A stretch of DNA of 64,000 nucleotides, taken from positions 415,699 through 479,698 of the forward strand of contig JACKFB010000002.1 of the NCBI GenBank assembly GCA_020632695.1, in the 5' to 3' direction. Positions 1 through 9,438 of the stretch are shown here, one piece after another. Source of the DNA: Deltaproteobacteria bacterium (GTDB lineage: Bacteria; Myxococcota_A; UBA9042; PHBI01; JACKFB01). The notes beneath the pieces are model-generated. The model saw only the letters and a list, made by a program, of their open reading frames with translations, did no database searches and was not told where the DNA came from. The stretch's first letter is position 1. Each line of letters opens with the position of its first letter. The position numbers and the translations under genes are program-made.

Positions 1-662
1 AGGTCCCCCGACGCCAGCGCCGTGACCAGCCCGGCCATGGCCGCCAGGGTGCGCACGACGTCGGCCACCGGGATCGCCGCCGGCATCACCCGACGCGCGT
101 CGGCCGTGCGCACCTCGACGTCCGGCTTCACGCACACCACGTGGAGCCCCGCCGGCAGCGCCAGCCGCACCACCTCGACCGCCTCGCCCGCGCCCGGAAG
201 GCACGCCACCAGCCCGCCCAGCAGCGACGGGGCCACGTTGTCGGGGTGAGGAGACCCGGTCGCCAGGCGCTCGCCCTCGCGGCAGGCGTCCAGCAGCGCC
301 TCCTTGGGCACCTCCGGGCACACCAGGCGCGCCGTCGCCAGCGCCGCCGCCACCGCCGAGGCCGCCGAGCTCCCGAGCCCCGAGCCCAGCGGCAGCCCCT
401 TGTCCAGCCACAGCCTGACGCCGCTGCCGGCCGCTCCGAAGCGCTCGAGCACCGCCTGGGCCGCGACCCCCGCGCAGTTCTCCGCGGCCACGCGCGACAG
501 GCGCCCCTCGTCGCCCTCCACCGCCACCAGCTCCACCCGCCCGTCGGCGGTGAGCTCGGCGCGCACCCGGTCGCGCGGCTCCTCGAGGCAGAGCCCCAGC
601 ACGTCGAAGCCCGGACCCACATTGGCCACCGTGGCCGGCGCCGTCGCGATGGCGGTCCGCAT
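1..662 (-). CDS. thrB: Homoserine kinase ThrB, C-terminus missing at window edge
   Basis: This is a GHMP-family kinase that phosphorylates homoserine to O-phosphohomoserine in threonine synthesis in the cytoplasm. Reading minus from ATG 662, the N-terminus contains ATVANVGPGFDVLGL, the typical ThrB first motif. The ATP-binding loop PLGSGLGSSAASAVAAAL follows around residues 90-107. About 220 codons lie in the window and the 3' end runs off position 1, against a family length near 300 residues. It follows the small membrane protein gene by 58 bases in the same direction, so it may be the last seen member of the PRMT-membrane protein-thrB run. Mevalonate-pathway GHMP kinases were considered, but the N-terminal motif favours ThrB. 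Confidence 0.88.
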   Translation of the reverse strand, partial: MRTAIATAPATVANVGPGFDVLGLCLEEPRDRVRAELTADGRVELVAVEGDEGRLSRVAAENCAGVAAQAVLERFGAAGSGVRLWLDKGLPLGSGLGSSAASAVAAALATARLVCPEVPKEALLDACREGERLATGSPHPDNVAPSLLGGLVACLPGAGEAVEVVRLALPAGLHVVCVKPDVEVRTADARRVMPAAIPVADVVRTLAAMAGLVTALASGD

Positions 663-720
663 CAGCCCGCCCGACACGCGCCGCGCGCGCCGGAGCTCCT
701 CGGCTGGCGGACACGCCCTC

Positions 721-1071
721 TCACTGCATGTCCTCGAGGCGCGGCAGCTCGTTGGGCACCACCAGCAGCGGCCGGCCGCCGGAGCCGCCCTCGATGACCA
801 GGACCTCCTCGCCCCGCGCCAGCGACACGCCCTCCTCGTCGCCGCGCGCCTCGAGCTCGTGGGCCTGCCCCGAGCGCGGATCCACCACCCGCACACGCCC
901 GCGCCGGGTGTCCAGGCTGTCGGACACCACCGTGGCCGAGCACCCCACGTAGTTCGGCCCGCTCAACGAGGCCACCGTCTCACGATGCGCCTCGAGCGCC
1001 GCCGCCCGCTTGCGCCGCCGCCAGTACCAGACGGCGCCGGCGATCAGCAGCACCAGCACGATCCATCCCAC
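721..1071 (-). CDS. Small membrane protein, NfeD-like C-terminal fold
   Basis: The product is 116 residues, starting at GTG 1071, two bases after the stop of the PRMT-like gene, so the two are probably translated together. One membrane segment covers residues 3-17 (WIVLVLLIAGAVWYW). A basic stretch RRRKR follows, and then a soluble beta-rich domain of about 75 residues with alternating Gly and Val (for example VSLARGEEVLVIEGG). That layout resembles the soluble OB-fold of NfeD/YqiJ-type membrane proteins, but this is a shape match only. No catalytic residue is apparent. Its role is unknown. Confidence 0.7.
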   Translation of the reverse strand: MGWIVLVLLIAGAVWYWRRRKRAAALEAHRETVASLSGPNYVGCSATVVSDSLDTRRGRVRVVDPRSGQAHELEARGDEEGVSLARGEEVLVIEGGSGGRPLLVVPNELPRLEDMQ

Positions 1072-1073
1072 GT

Positions 1074-2021
1074 TCAGCCTCCGCCTTGGTCGGCGCCGCC
1101 TTCGAAGCGACGGCGCGTGTCGCGCGAGAACGCGACCGTGTCGCGCCCGGGCCGGACGATGCGCCCCGCCCAGGTATAGTGCGACCGCCCGTCAGCGTCC
1201 ATGTCCAGCGTGACCCGCGCCTCGACCGTGTCGCCCGGCCGCACCGGCGTCTCGGGCAGCGGGAAGGCCATCTGTCCCCAGTGGGTGCGCTGGCCCGGCG
1301 CCGTCGAGAGCGTGACGGCGCCGGTGAGCCGGGCGTCGAACCAGCCCACCAGCGCGTGCACGCGCACCGCCCGGGTGCAGGTCAGCGTCGCGTCCAGCGT
1401 GAACACGTCGGGCGCCTCCACCAGCGCGAAGTCCGCCACCGTCACCGCCTCGCTCACCATCAGCTCGGGGTCGCAGGCGACCACGTAGGCGGCCTGGGCG
1501 GCGAAGTCGCGCGCCGCCGAGAAGTCGAAGCCGCCGATGGGCTCCATCCAGAAGGCCTGCTCGCGCCACAGCGGCAGGGTGGCCAGCCCCAGCGACAGCC
1601 GGATGCGCTGCGGCACGGTGCCGCCGCCCGGCGCCAGGTGCCGCGGGAGGTCGCGCAGCACCGGCTGCATCTCGTCGGTGACGAAGAAGTTGCCCATGCA
1701 CTCGGTGACCACCAGGTCCACCGGGCGCTCCAGCGTGAGCTGGCGCGCGTCGCCCTGGATGAAGGTGATGCGGTCGGCCAGCCCGTTGGTCTCGGCCAGG
1801 CGCCGGGCCACCGCGATGACCGCGTGCGGCTCGACGGCCGTGACCTCCGCGCCGGCGCGCGCGGCCCACAGCGCCAGGATCCCGGTGCCGGTGCCCAGGT
1901 CCATCACGCGCATGCCCGGCCGGACCCGTTCGGCGATCGCCGCCTCGTAGGCCTCCATGCGCAGGCGGTCGGCCAGCATGAGCCGGTGGTGGTTCAGACC
2001 GATGAAATGGCCACGGCTCAT
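1074..2021 (-). CDS. PRMT-like SAM-dependent methyltransferase
   Basis: This 315-residue class I methyltransferase has a protein arginine methyltransferase layout. An N-terminal H-x-x-ML-x-D-x-x-R-x-x-x-Y pattern (residues 12-25) precedes the SAM-binding motif VMDLGTGTGILAL (residues 39-51) and an acidic post-I residue (AVEPH). A TECMGNFF segment near residue 106 sits where PRMTs carry the double-E loop, and a beta-barrel-like C-terminal half follows. In eukaryotic PRMTs this arrangement methylates arginine side chains. The bacterial substrate is unknown and a small molecule is possible. The start ATG at 2021 has GGGAG five bases upstream. It is divergent from the glycosyltransferase operon and overlaps or abuts the downstream small membrane protein gene. 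Confidence 0.8.
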   Translation of the reverse strand: MSRGHFIGLNHHRLMLADRLRMEAYEAAIAERVRPGMRVMDLGTGTGILALWAARAGAEVTAVEPHAVIAVARRLAETNGLADRITFIQGDARQLTLERPVDLVVTECMGNFFVTDEMQPVLRDLPRHLAPGGGTVPQRIRLSLGLATLPLWREQAFWMEPIGGFDFSAARDFAAQAAYVVACDPELMVSEAVTVADFALVEAPDVFTLDATLTCTRAVRVHALVGWFDARLTGAVTLSTAPGQRTHWGQMAFPLPETPVRPGDTVEARVTLDMDADGRSHYTWAGRIVRPGRDTVAFSRDTRRRFEGGADQGGG

Positions 2022-2043
2022 GGGAACTCCCGTCTCGCCTGAA

Positions 2044-2073
2044 TTGACACGGCTCGCGAGCGCTGAGTATATC
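2044..2073 (+). promoter_or_regulatory. Sigma70-type promoter for the GT2 operon
   Basis: A perfect TTGACA -35 box (2044-2049) is followed by an 18-base spacer and TATATC (2068-2073). It lies in the divergent gap between the PRMT-like gene and the glycosyltransferase gene and would start transcription near 2080, about 60 bases before the ATG at 2141. Confidence 0.6.
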
Positions 2074-2140
2074 GGCCGGCCGACGCCGCGCCGAGCGCGC
2101 GCCGCGTCCCTCGTCGCCGCCCACGATCCCGGAGTGCAGG

Positions 2141-2874
<734 letters not shown>

Positions 2875-2878
<4 letters not shown>

Positions 2879-3780
2879 GCGAGCAGGCGGGGCAGGCGCT
2901 GGCGGCGGTCAACGTCGACATCGACAGCCTCTACCTCTACTACCGGATCCACGGCCTCGATGAGGCCAAGGCCACCAACGCGGTGTGGGAGCGCGGGGTC
3001 GTCCGCTTCGCCGAGCTCTTCGGCGAGCTGGGCCTGCGCGCCACCTTCTTCGTGGTCGCCCAGGATCTGGAGCGCTGGCCGGCCGCGCGGCGGATCTGCG
3101 GCGAGCTGGCCCGCGCCGGCCACGAGATCGGCAGCCACACCTGGTCGCACCCCTACGACTTCACCCGCAAGGGCCGCACCGCGGTCGAGCTGGAGCTGCG
3201 CCGCGCGCGCGAGGCCATCGCCGACGCCACCGGGCAGCGCGCCGTGGGCTTCCGCGCGCCGGGCTACACCATCACCGACCTGGTGCTGGAGGTGCTGGCC
3301 GAGCAGGGCTACGCCTATGACAGCTCGCTCTTTCCCTGCCCCCCCTACTACCTTGCCAAGGCGGCGGTGCTGGGCTCGATGCGCCTGCGCGGCAAGCAGA
3401 GCCAGTCGATCCTCGACCACCCGCGCGTCATGTGGCAGTCGCGCCTGCCCCATCGCCGGGCGGGCATGCTCGAGCTGCCGGTCACCGTGCTGCCCGGCGT
3501 CCGCTTCCCCTTCATCGGCACCAGCCTGCTGATGATGGGCCGCCGCGGCTACGCGCTGGCGCGCCCGCTGATGCGCCGGCTGCCCTTCGTCAACCTCGAG
3601 TTCCACGGCATCGACCTCTGCGACCTCGAGACCGACGGCATCGACGCCGCGCTCCTGCAGCAGCCCGACCTGCGCGTGCCGCTGGCGGACAAGCTGGTGC
3701 TCTTCCGCCGGGTGCTCACCGATCTCCGCGACGGCTTCCAGGTCGACACCCTGGCGAAGCTCGCGCCGCGCCTTGGCTGA
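2875..3780 (+). CDS. Polysaccharide deacetylase (NodB homology domain)
   Basis: The product of 301 residues is a carbohydrate esterase family 4 type enzyme expected to remove acetyl (or formyl) groups from an amino-sugar. Visible motifs are VNVDIDS near the start (catalytic and metal Asp), ATFFVVAQ, and HEIGSHTWSHPYDF with the paired histidines of motif 2. FRAPGY is motif 3, and NLEFHGIDL near the C-terminus supplies the last histidine. The GTG start at 2875 lies inside the stop of the glycosyltransferase gene (GTGA overlap), which is why it was chosen. There is no signal peptide, so deacetylation is probably on a cytoplasm-facing lipid-linked sugar, by analogy with ArnC and ArnD (inference). 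Confidence 0.87.
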
Positions 3781-4375
3781 GCGCGCGCGCCTGCGCGGCC
3801 TGCTCCTGGTGGGCGGGCAGAGCACGCGCATGGGCGAGCCCAAGCAGCTCCTGCGCCTCGACGGCCTCACCTTCGCCGAGCGCGTCGCCCGGAGCCTCGC
3901 CGCCGTGACCGACGACCTGCTGCTGGCCGGCGCCGGTCCGCTGCCTGCGGCCCTCGACGCCCACCGGCGCCTCACCGACGTCCCCGGCGTCCCGGGCCCC
4001 CTCGCCGGCCTGCTGGCCGCCCTGCGCCACGACCCCGGCGCCGCCTGGCTGGTGGCCGCCTGCGACCTGCCGCGCTGCAGCCCCGAGGCGCTGCGCTGGC
4101 TCCTCGCCCACCGCGCGGCCGCGGCCCCCGCCGTCATCCCCAGCCGAGGCGGCCGCCCCGAGCCGCTGCTGGCGCTCTACGAGCCGGCCATCCTCCCCCA
4201 CGCCGAGGCCCTGGCGCTCGAGGCCCGCCCGGGCCCCCGCGCCCTCGCCGCCGTCCCGGGCGTGCTGACCCCCGAGGTCCCGCCGGCGCTGGCCGCGGCC
4301 TTCACCAACGTCAACACCCCGGGCGAGCTGGCCGCACTCGCCTCCGCCGTTGCCAACCCCGCGCCCCCCGAGTAG
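3773..4375 (+). CDS. MobA-like nucleotidyltransferase
   Basis: The product is a 200-residue NTP-transferase of the molybdenum cofactor guanylyltransferase type, which attaches GMP to molybdopterin. The nucleotide-binding loop LLVGGQSTRMGEPKQLL (residues 10-26) and the metal-binding Asp in ACDLPRC (near residue 100) are present, and FTNVNTPGEL near the end matches the usual MobA NVNTPEE segment. TTG at 3773 is the start that fits, overlapping the deacetylase stop. No other molybdenum cofactor gene is in the window. MocA-like CTP or other sugar-nucleotide transferases are alternatives, the latter given the glycan-related neighbours. Confidence 0.72.
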   Translation: MAERARLRGLLLVGGQSTRMGEPKQLLRLDGLTFAERVARSLAAVTDDLLLAGAGPLPAALDAHRRLTDVPGVPGPLAGLLAALRHDPGAAWLVAACDLPRCSPEALRWLLAHRAAAAPAVIPSRGGRPEPLLALYEPAILPHAEALALEARPGPRALAAVPGVLTPEVPPALAAAFTNVNTPGELAALASAVANPAPPE

Positions 4376-4385
4376 ACAGCGCCCC

Positions 4386-5957
4386 GTGCCACGCCCACCC
4401 AAAGCCCGAAAGCGCCTGAGCCGCGAGGACCAGCGCGCCCACCGCCAGCGCCAGGCCCGCCTCGACCCCGAGCAGCAGCGCAAGGCCCTGCTGGCCGACG
4501 AGACCGGCACCATCATCCGCGACGCGCCCTTGCGCATCGCGCTCTGCTACCCCAACCCCTACCGCACCGCGATGAGCTCGCTGGGCTACCAGGTCATCTA
4601 CCGGATGATGAACGCCCGGCCCTTCGCCTCGGCCGAGCGCGTCGTGCTGCCCGACGACGTCGCCGAGTTTCGCCGCCGCGGCCTCTGCCCCGCCTCGATC
4701 GAGTCGGGCCGCCCCCTGTCCGCCTTCGACATCCTGGCCTTCTCGGTCACCTATGACCTGGACATCACGGGCTTCTTCGAGCTGCTCGACATGGCCGGCG
4801 TGCCGCTGATGCGCGCCGACCGCGGCCCGGGCCACCCGCCGGTCATCCTGGGCGGCCCGCTCACCGCCTCGAACGCGCTGCCCTTCGGGCCCTTCATCGA
4901 TCTGGCGATCATCGGCGACGGCGAGCGCGCGGTCTCGGCGCTGATGGAGGCGCTGTCCGAGGCCACCGACCGCGACGATCTGCTCGACCGCGCCCAGGCG
5001 ATCGAGGGCGTCTGGATCCCCGAGCGCGACGGCGACCGGGTGCCGGCCACCCAGAAGGTCACCGTCGGCGCCCTGCCGGCCGTGGGCCAGATCGTCACGC
5101 CGCACACCGAGCTGTCCAACATGTTCCTGCTGGAGGCCAGCCGCGGCTGCCCCCGCTACTGCAAGTTCTGCCTCGTGCGCGCCCCCGAGAGCCCCATGCG
5201 CGAGCCCGAGCTGGACGCGGTGCTGGCGCACGTCCCCGCGCACGCCCCGCGCGTCGGCTTCGTCGGCGCGGCGGTCAGCGAGTGGTCGGGCATCCGCGAG
5301 GCGCTGCGGCGGGTGGTGGCCATGGGCAAGGGCGTGGGCGTGTCGAGCCTGCGCGCCGACCGGCTGGACGCCGACTTCGTGGAGCTGCTGGCGCGGGGCG
5401 GCTACCGCACGATGACCGTGGCGTCGGACGCGGCGAGCCAGCGCCTGCGCGGCAAGATGGCGAAGGGGATCCGCACGCGACATCTGCTGGACGCCGCCAG
5501 CCTCGCCCGGGACGCCGGCATGGTGCGCCTCAAGATGTACGTCATCGTCGGGGTCCCGGACGAGCAGGACGAGGACATCGACGAGCTCATCGCGCTCTGC
5601 CACGAGCTGGGCGGCATCCTGCCGCTGGCGCTGGGGGTCTCGCCGCTGGTCCCCAAGCTGCACACCCCGCTCGGCGACGCGCCCTTCGCCGGGATCCCCG
5701 AGGTGCAGCGCACCCTGTCGCGCCTGGAGCGCGGGCTGCGCGGGGCGGCGGAGCTGCGCTCGACCTCGGCGAAGTGGGCCTGGGTGGAGTACCGGATGAG
5801 CCAGGGCGGGCAGGACGCCGGGCTGGCCGCGCTCCAGGCCTGGCGTGACGGCGCGAGCTTCCGCGACTGGCAGCGGGCGCTGGACGGCGCCGACGAGCGC
5901 GCCGGGCTGCGAGCCGCCCGGGAGGCCGATCTGTGGCCGGCCGCCGGGATGAAGTAG
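4386..5957 (+). CDS. B12-binding-type radical SAM protein
   Basis: This 523-residue radical SAM enzyme has the cluster motif CPRYCKFC (CxxxCxxC, near residue 255), which binds a 4Fe-4S cluster for SAM cleavage. The N-terminal region (LRIALCYPNPYRTAMSSLGY, later VILGGPLTASN) looks like the Rossmann-type cobalamin-binding domain that precedes many such enzymes, but no clear DxHxxG B12 motif is visible. A basic N-terminus (PPKARKRLSRED) begins the protein. GTG 4386 was chosen because it lies 10 bases after the MobA-like stop; an in-frame TTG at 4350 would add 12 residues. It ends the plus-strand operon. Substrate unknown; methylthiotransferase and tRNA-modification roles are possible. Confidence 0.78.
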   Translation: MPRPPKARKRLSREDQRAHRQRQARLDPEQQRKALLADETGTIIRDAPLRIALCYPNPYRTAMSSLGYQVIYRMMNARPFASAERVVLPDDVAEFRRRGLCPASIESGRPLSAFDILAFSVTYDLDITGFFELLDMAGVPLMRADRGPGHPPVILGGPLTASNALPFGPFIDLAIIGDGERAVSALMEALSEATDRDDLLDRAQAIEGVWIPERDGDRVPATQKVTVGALPAVGQIVTPHTELSNMFLLEASRGCPRYCKFCLVRAPESPMREPELDAVLAHVPAHAPRVGFVGAAVSEWSGIREALRRVVAMGKGVGVSSLRADRLDADFVELLARGGYRTMTVASDAASQRLRGKMAKGIRTRHLLDAASLARDAGMVRLKMYVIVGVPDEQDEDIDELIALCHELGGILPLALGVSPLVPKLHTPLGDAPFAGIPEVQRTLSRLERGLRGAAELRSTSAKWAWVEYRMSQGGQDAGLAALQAWRDGASFRDWQRALDGADERAGLRAAREADLWPAAGMK

Positions 5958-5959
5958 CC

Positions 5960-6121
5960 CTCACAGGGCGTTCCCATGTTCTCCCGCCGCCTGGCTGGCT
6001 CAGGTCGCTCCAGGGACTCGCGCGCCTCGGTCTCTTGCGCGCGGCGAGCGCCCTTCCCGCGCGCAAGCCCCTGAAGAGACGTCGCTGGTGCGCCGCCCGG
6101 TCCGAACAGGGGAGCACCCTG
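5960..6121 (-). repeat. Dispersed intergenic repeat family 1, copy A
   Basis: The whole gap between the converging radical SAM and hemW genes is one copy of an element of about 150 bp that recurs at 14.6-14.9 kb (twice) and, degenerate, at 62.8 kb. Read on the minus strand it shares GTGCTCCC, GGACCGGG, GAGCCAGCC and GAACGCC blocks with the other copies. Its centre holds an 11-bp inverted repeat, CTTGCGCGCGG paired with CCGCGCGCAAG, around a loop of about 12 bases. The element ends directly at the hemW stop codon. No terminator-type T run is present. Confidence 0.75.
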
Positions 6122-7231
6122 TCAGCCGAGCAGCTTCAGCAGCACCGAGTCCATCAGACGCAGGCCCTCGTCGGTGAGCCAGGCCCGGGTGCCCTCGAGG
6201 CGCAGCCGGCCCGCGCGGGCCTCGGCCTCGGCGCTGGGGAGGAAGCGCTCCGTGTCCGGCGCGAGCTCCACGCCGCGCTCCAGGTCGCGCAGCCCCGTCA
6301 TCACCCGCTCGAAGGCCAGCGTCTCCGGGTCCAGCCGCTCCACGCTCTCCACCGGATCGCCGGCCAGGGCGCGCTCGATGTAGAGCCGCGGCCGGCGCAC
6401 GTTCACCCGGCGCTCGGGCGGCGCGAAGCCGTGGGCGCCGGGCCCCAGGCCCAGGTAGGGCCGCATCTCCCAGTAGCCGGCGTTGTGCACGGCGCGGTGC
6501 CCCGGCAGCGCGTAGCTGGAGACCTCGTAGTGGACGTAGCCGGCGGCCCGCAGGCGCTCCCGGGCCGAGAAGAGCATGCGGACCTGGGTCTCGTCGCCCG
6601 GCAGCCGCACGCGACCGTCGCGCACCTGGCGCGCCAGCATGGTGCGCGGCTCGACCGTCAGCGCGTACGCCGAGATGTGAGGGGGCGCGAAGGCCAGCGC
6701 GCGATCCAGCGTGGCCTCCCAGTCGGCGACGCTCTGCCCGGCCAGCCCGAAGATGAGGTCCAGCGACCAGCTCACCAGCCCGGCGCCGGCGATGAGCTCC
6801 AAAGCGCGCTCGGCCCGCTCCGCGTCGTGGAGCCGATCGGCGGCCCGCAACAGCCGATCGTCCAGCGCCTGCACGCCCACCGAGACCCGGTTGATCCCCA
6901 GCGCGCGCCAGGCCGCCACGCGCTCGGCCGTCACCTCGGCCGGGTTCGCCTCCAAGGTCAGCTCCGCGCCCGGCTCCAGCCCCGGCGAGCGCCGGAACGC
7001 CTCGAGGAAGCGCCCCAGCTCGGCAGGCTCCCACAAGCTCGGCGTCCCCCCGCCGATGTACAGCGTCCGCGCCGCACCGCCGAGAGCCCCCCCCCGAAGC
7101 ACCAGCTCCGCGACGAGCGCCTCGGTGAAAGCCCCCTGCGGCACCCGCCGAGGCGTCGCCACCGCAAAATCGCAATACGCGCAGTGATGCGCGCAGTAAG
7201 GAAAGTGAACGTAGACCCCGCCGGCACCCAT
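6122..7231 (-). CDS. hemW: HemW-like radical SAM protein
   Basis: This is a 369-residue member of the HemN/HemW family. HemW proteins are heme-binding radical SAM chaperones, whereas true HemN oxidises coproporphyrinogen III. The cluster motif CAHHCAYCDF (residues 13-22), the IGGGTPS segment and NRVSVGVQALDD are typical of HemW. The fourth cysteine that marks HemN (CxxxCxxCxC) is absent, as it is here CDF. ATG 7231 was chosen because family homology begins at once (VYVHFPYC) and AGGATGGGGG lies just upstream. The reading frame stays open upstream for 360 bases only because the adjoining hexanucleotide repeat contains no stops. Confidence 0.9.
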   Translation of the reverse strand: MGAGGVYVHFPYCAHHCAYCDFAVATPRRVPQGAFTEALVAELVLRGGALGGAARTLYIGGGTPSLWEPAELGRFLEAFRRSPGLEPGAELTLEANPAEVTAERVAAWRALGINRVSVGVQALDDRLLRAADRLHDAERAERALELIAGAGLVSWSLDLIFGLAGQSVADWEATLDRALAFAPPHISAYALTVEPRTMLARQVRDGRVRLPGDETQVRMLFSARERLRAAGYVHYEVSSYALPGHRAVHNAGYWEMRPYLGLGPGAHGFAPPERRVNVRRPRLYIERALAGDPVESVERLDPETLAFERVMTGLRDLERGVELAPDTERFLPSAEAEARAGRLRLEGTRAWLTDEGLRLMDSVLLKLLG

Positions 7232-7283
7232 ACCCCCATCCTGCCACGCCCCCACCACCACCGCGACCGCCCCCAAACGCGCC

Positions 7284-7752
<469 letters not shown>

Positions 7753-7757
7753 ACCAC

Positions 7758-7776
7758 CCGCGGCCAAAGGCCGCGG
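7758..7776. other. Perfect 8-bp hairpin without T tract
   Basis: CCGCGGCC and GGCCGCGG are separated by AAA at the edge of the hexanucleotide tract. No T run follows on either strand, so it does not look like an intrinsic terminator. Confidence 0.5.
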
Positions 7777-7829
7777 CCCGAGATCCCGTCCCGCCGCCAC
7801 CAGCCCCAACCCCGAGCGACTACGCCCCC

Positions 7830-7945
7830 GTGTGCGATGGCCGAGGCGGCCAGCGAGGGCGCCGCTGAGGGTGGCGCGACCGAGGGCAGGCCGAGTCGGG
7901 CTTCAGCCCGTCGCAGGCCTGACCCGAGGGAGCGACGCCCTCAGC
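7830..7945 (-). repeat. Dispersed repeat family 2, single inverted copy
   Basis: Read on the minus strand this stretch matches the 115-bp unit found three times in tandem at 51.0-51.4 kb. The shared core runs CAGGCCTGCGACGGGCTGAA, then GCCCGACTCGGCCTGC, then CGCGCCACC, and it includes the short hairpin CGGGCT-GA-AGCCCG. The flanks, rich in GCGGCGCC and CCTCGC, are less conserved. No gene is seen in this gap. Confidence 0.8.
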
Positions 7946-7999
7946 GGCGTCCGTAGCAGCCGCCCCGGCCATCGACGCTGATGCCCCGGCCATCGACCC

Positions 8000-9349
8000 C
8001 TATCTGGTGTAGACCTCGACGGTCTCCGGCACCCCCCCCTCATCGAGGCTGCGATCGAAGGTGGGGCCCTCGACCGCGAAGACGCGCTGGGGGACGCCGC
8101 GCTCGTGGTCGACGATGACGAAGGACGGCGGCTGGGCGAAGTCGGAGCCGGCCAGCTTGCCGCCGGCTCCGGCGACGGCGCCGACGCTGACCACCGGCAG
8201 GGCGCCGTAGCGGCCCTTGAAGTAGGCGCGGTAGGCGGCGGAGAAGAAGGTGGTCACCCGGGCCCGCAAGAAGAGCTCGTAGAGCCGGAACTTCTTGTCC
8301 AGCGAGCCGACGTGCTCGTCGGAGAACTTGTGGATGGGCAGATAGCTGATGACGTAGCGCGCGTCGTAGACCCGGGCCTTGCCCAGCTCGTTGCGCAGCC
8401 AGGTCAGGGTCTCCTCGCTGACGCCGTCCTTGTCCGAGGCCGAGAACACCACGAAGAAGGCGCCCTTGTAGGTGAACGAGTAGCGCTCGGGGTAGCGGAG
8501 CCCGTCGATCATCTCCAGGTCGGGCGCCGGCAGCCGCGGGGTGCTGGCGCGCTCGGCCGGCGCCAGGCCCTGGGCGACGCGGATCCCGGCCTTCGTCAGC
8601 GGCTCGACCAGGCTCTTCTGCACGGCGTCCCAGCCCGCCTCACCCTCGTCGGGCAGGGTCGCGCCTCCCATGTGGATGAGCAGCTCGGGCCGGGCCGGGC
8701 CGGTCAACTGGGACAGCGCGGTGGCCACCTCCTCGGGCACCCCGCCGCGGGCGGCCGTGTCGGCGATGAGGGCGAACCGGAAGCTGGTCGAGCCCGGCTC
8801 CGGCGCGGGGGGCAGCCCGTCGAGCGTCTCGGTGGCCTCGACGTCCAGGCCTTCGACCACCGGCAGCCGCTCCAGCGGCACCACGCGCGTCGAGGTCCAG
8901 TGCCAGTCACCGTCCTCCAGCTCCAGCGTGACCACCTGGTCGGCCTGGCCCCCGTGGAAGGTGTGGCTGACCTGGCAGCCCTTCTCGATGGGCGAGCCGT
9001 CGCCGAAGTTCCAGGCGCAGGCGGCGGTGGGGTGCTCCGCAGGCGCCGAGTCCAGGCTGAAGTGCACCGCGGTGGCGCGATAGACCTGCAGCTCCGTCGG
9101 CTCGAAGCGCCACACCAGCCCGATGTTGGCGTCGGGATCGGCCTCCGCGGCCACCTGGGCGGCCTCGCGCACGGCCGCCACGGCGGCGGGCTCCTTGGCA
9201 CCGTCGCCGCTGAGCGGCTCGAGCACCGGGCGCAGCGCCACCGCCTCCAGGTCGGTCCGTGGCGTGGCGGAGGGGCCGTCGTCGGCGCAGGCCGCCAGGC
9301 CCAGACCGAACATCAGCGAGAGCGCGAGAGATGGCGCGGACTTCAGCAT
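8000..9349 (-). CDS. Lipoprotein with PKD-like and degenerate metallophosphoesterase domains
   Basis: The product of 449 residues begins with a lipoprotein signal ending in LGLAAC (Cys about 20), so it is probably anchored to the outer membrane. Residues about 80-170 resemble a PKD-type beta-sandwich (ACAWNFGDGSPIEKG, VSHTFHGG). From about residue 195 a calcineurin-like phosphoesterase fold is suggested by FRFALIADTA, ELLIHMGGATLPD, FFVVFSASD and YVISYLPIHKF. The usual metal ligands appear lost: DxH reads DTA, GD reads GG, and no GNHE or GHxH motif is seen. A binding or structural role is therefore more likely than catalysis. ATG 9349 was chosen by the signal peptide. Confidence 0.75.
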   Translation of the reverse strand: MLKSAPSLALSLMFGLGLAACADDGPSATPRTDLEAVALRPVLEPLSGDGAKEPAAVAAVREAAQVAAEADPDANIGLVWRFEPTELQVYRATAVHFSLDSAPAEHPTAACAWNFGDGSPIEKGCQVSHTFHGGQADQVVTLELEDGDWHWTSTRVVPLERLPVVEGLDVEATETLDGLPPAPEPGSTSFRFALIADTAARGGVPEEVATALSQLTGPARPELLIHMGGATLPDEGEAGWDAVQKSLVEPLTKAGIRVAQGLAPAERASTPRLPAPDLEMIDGLRYPERYSFTYKGAFFVVFSASDKDGVSEETLTWLRNELGKARVYDARYVISYLPIHKFSDEHVGSLDKKFRLYELFLRARVTTFFSAAYRAYFKGRYGALPVVSVGAVAGAGGKLAGSDFAQPPSFVIVDHERGVPQRVFAVEGPTFDRSLDEGGVPETVEVYTR

Positions 9350-9438
9350 GGGCGGCAGCCTATGGGCGCCCAGGCGCGGTGGCAAATTCCGGACGGGCCG
9401 GGTGCCGACGTCGCCAGCGCGGCGCGTGGCCGGTGACG

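Noticed and set aside
7758..7776. Perfect hairpin as a terminator
   Set aside because: No T run follows on either strand.
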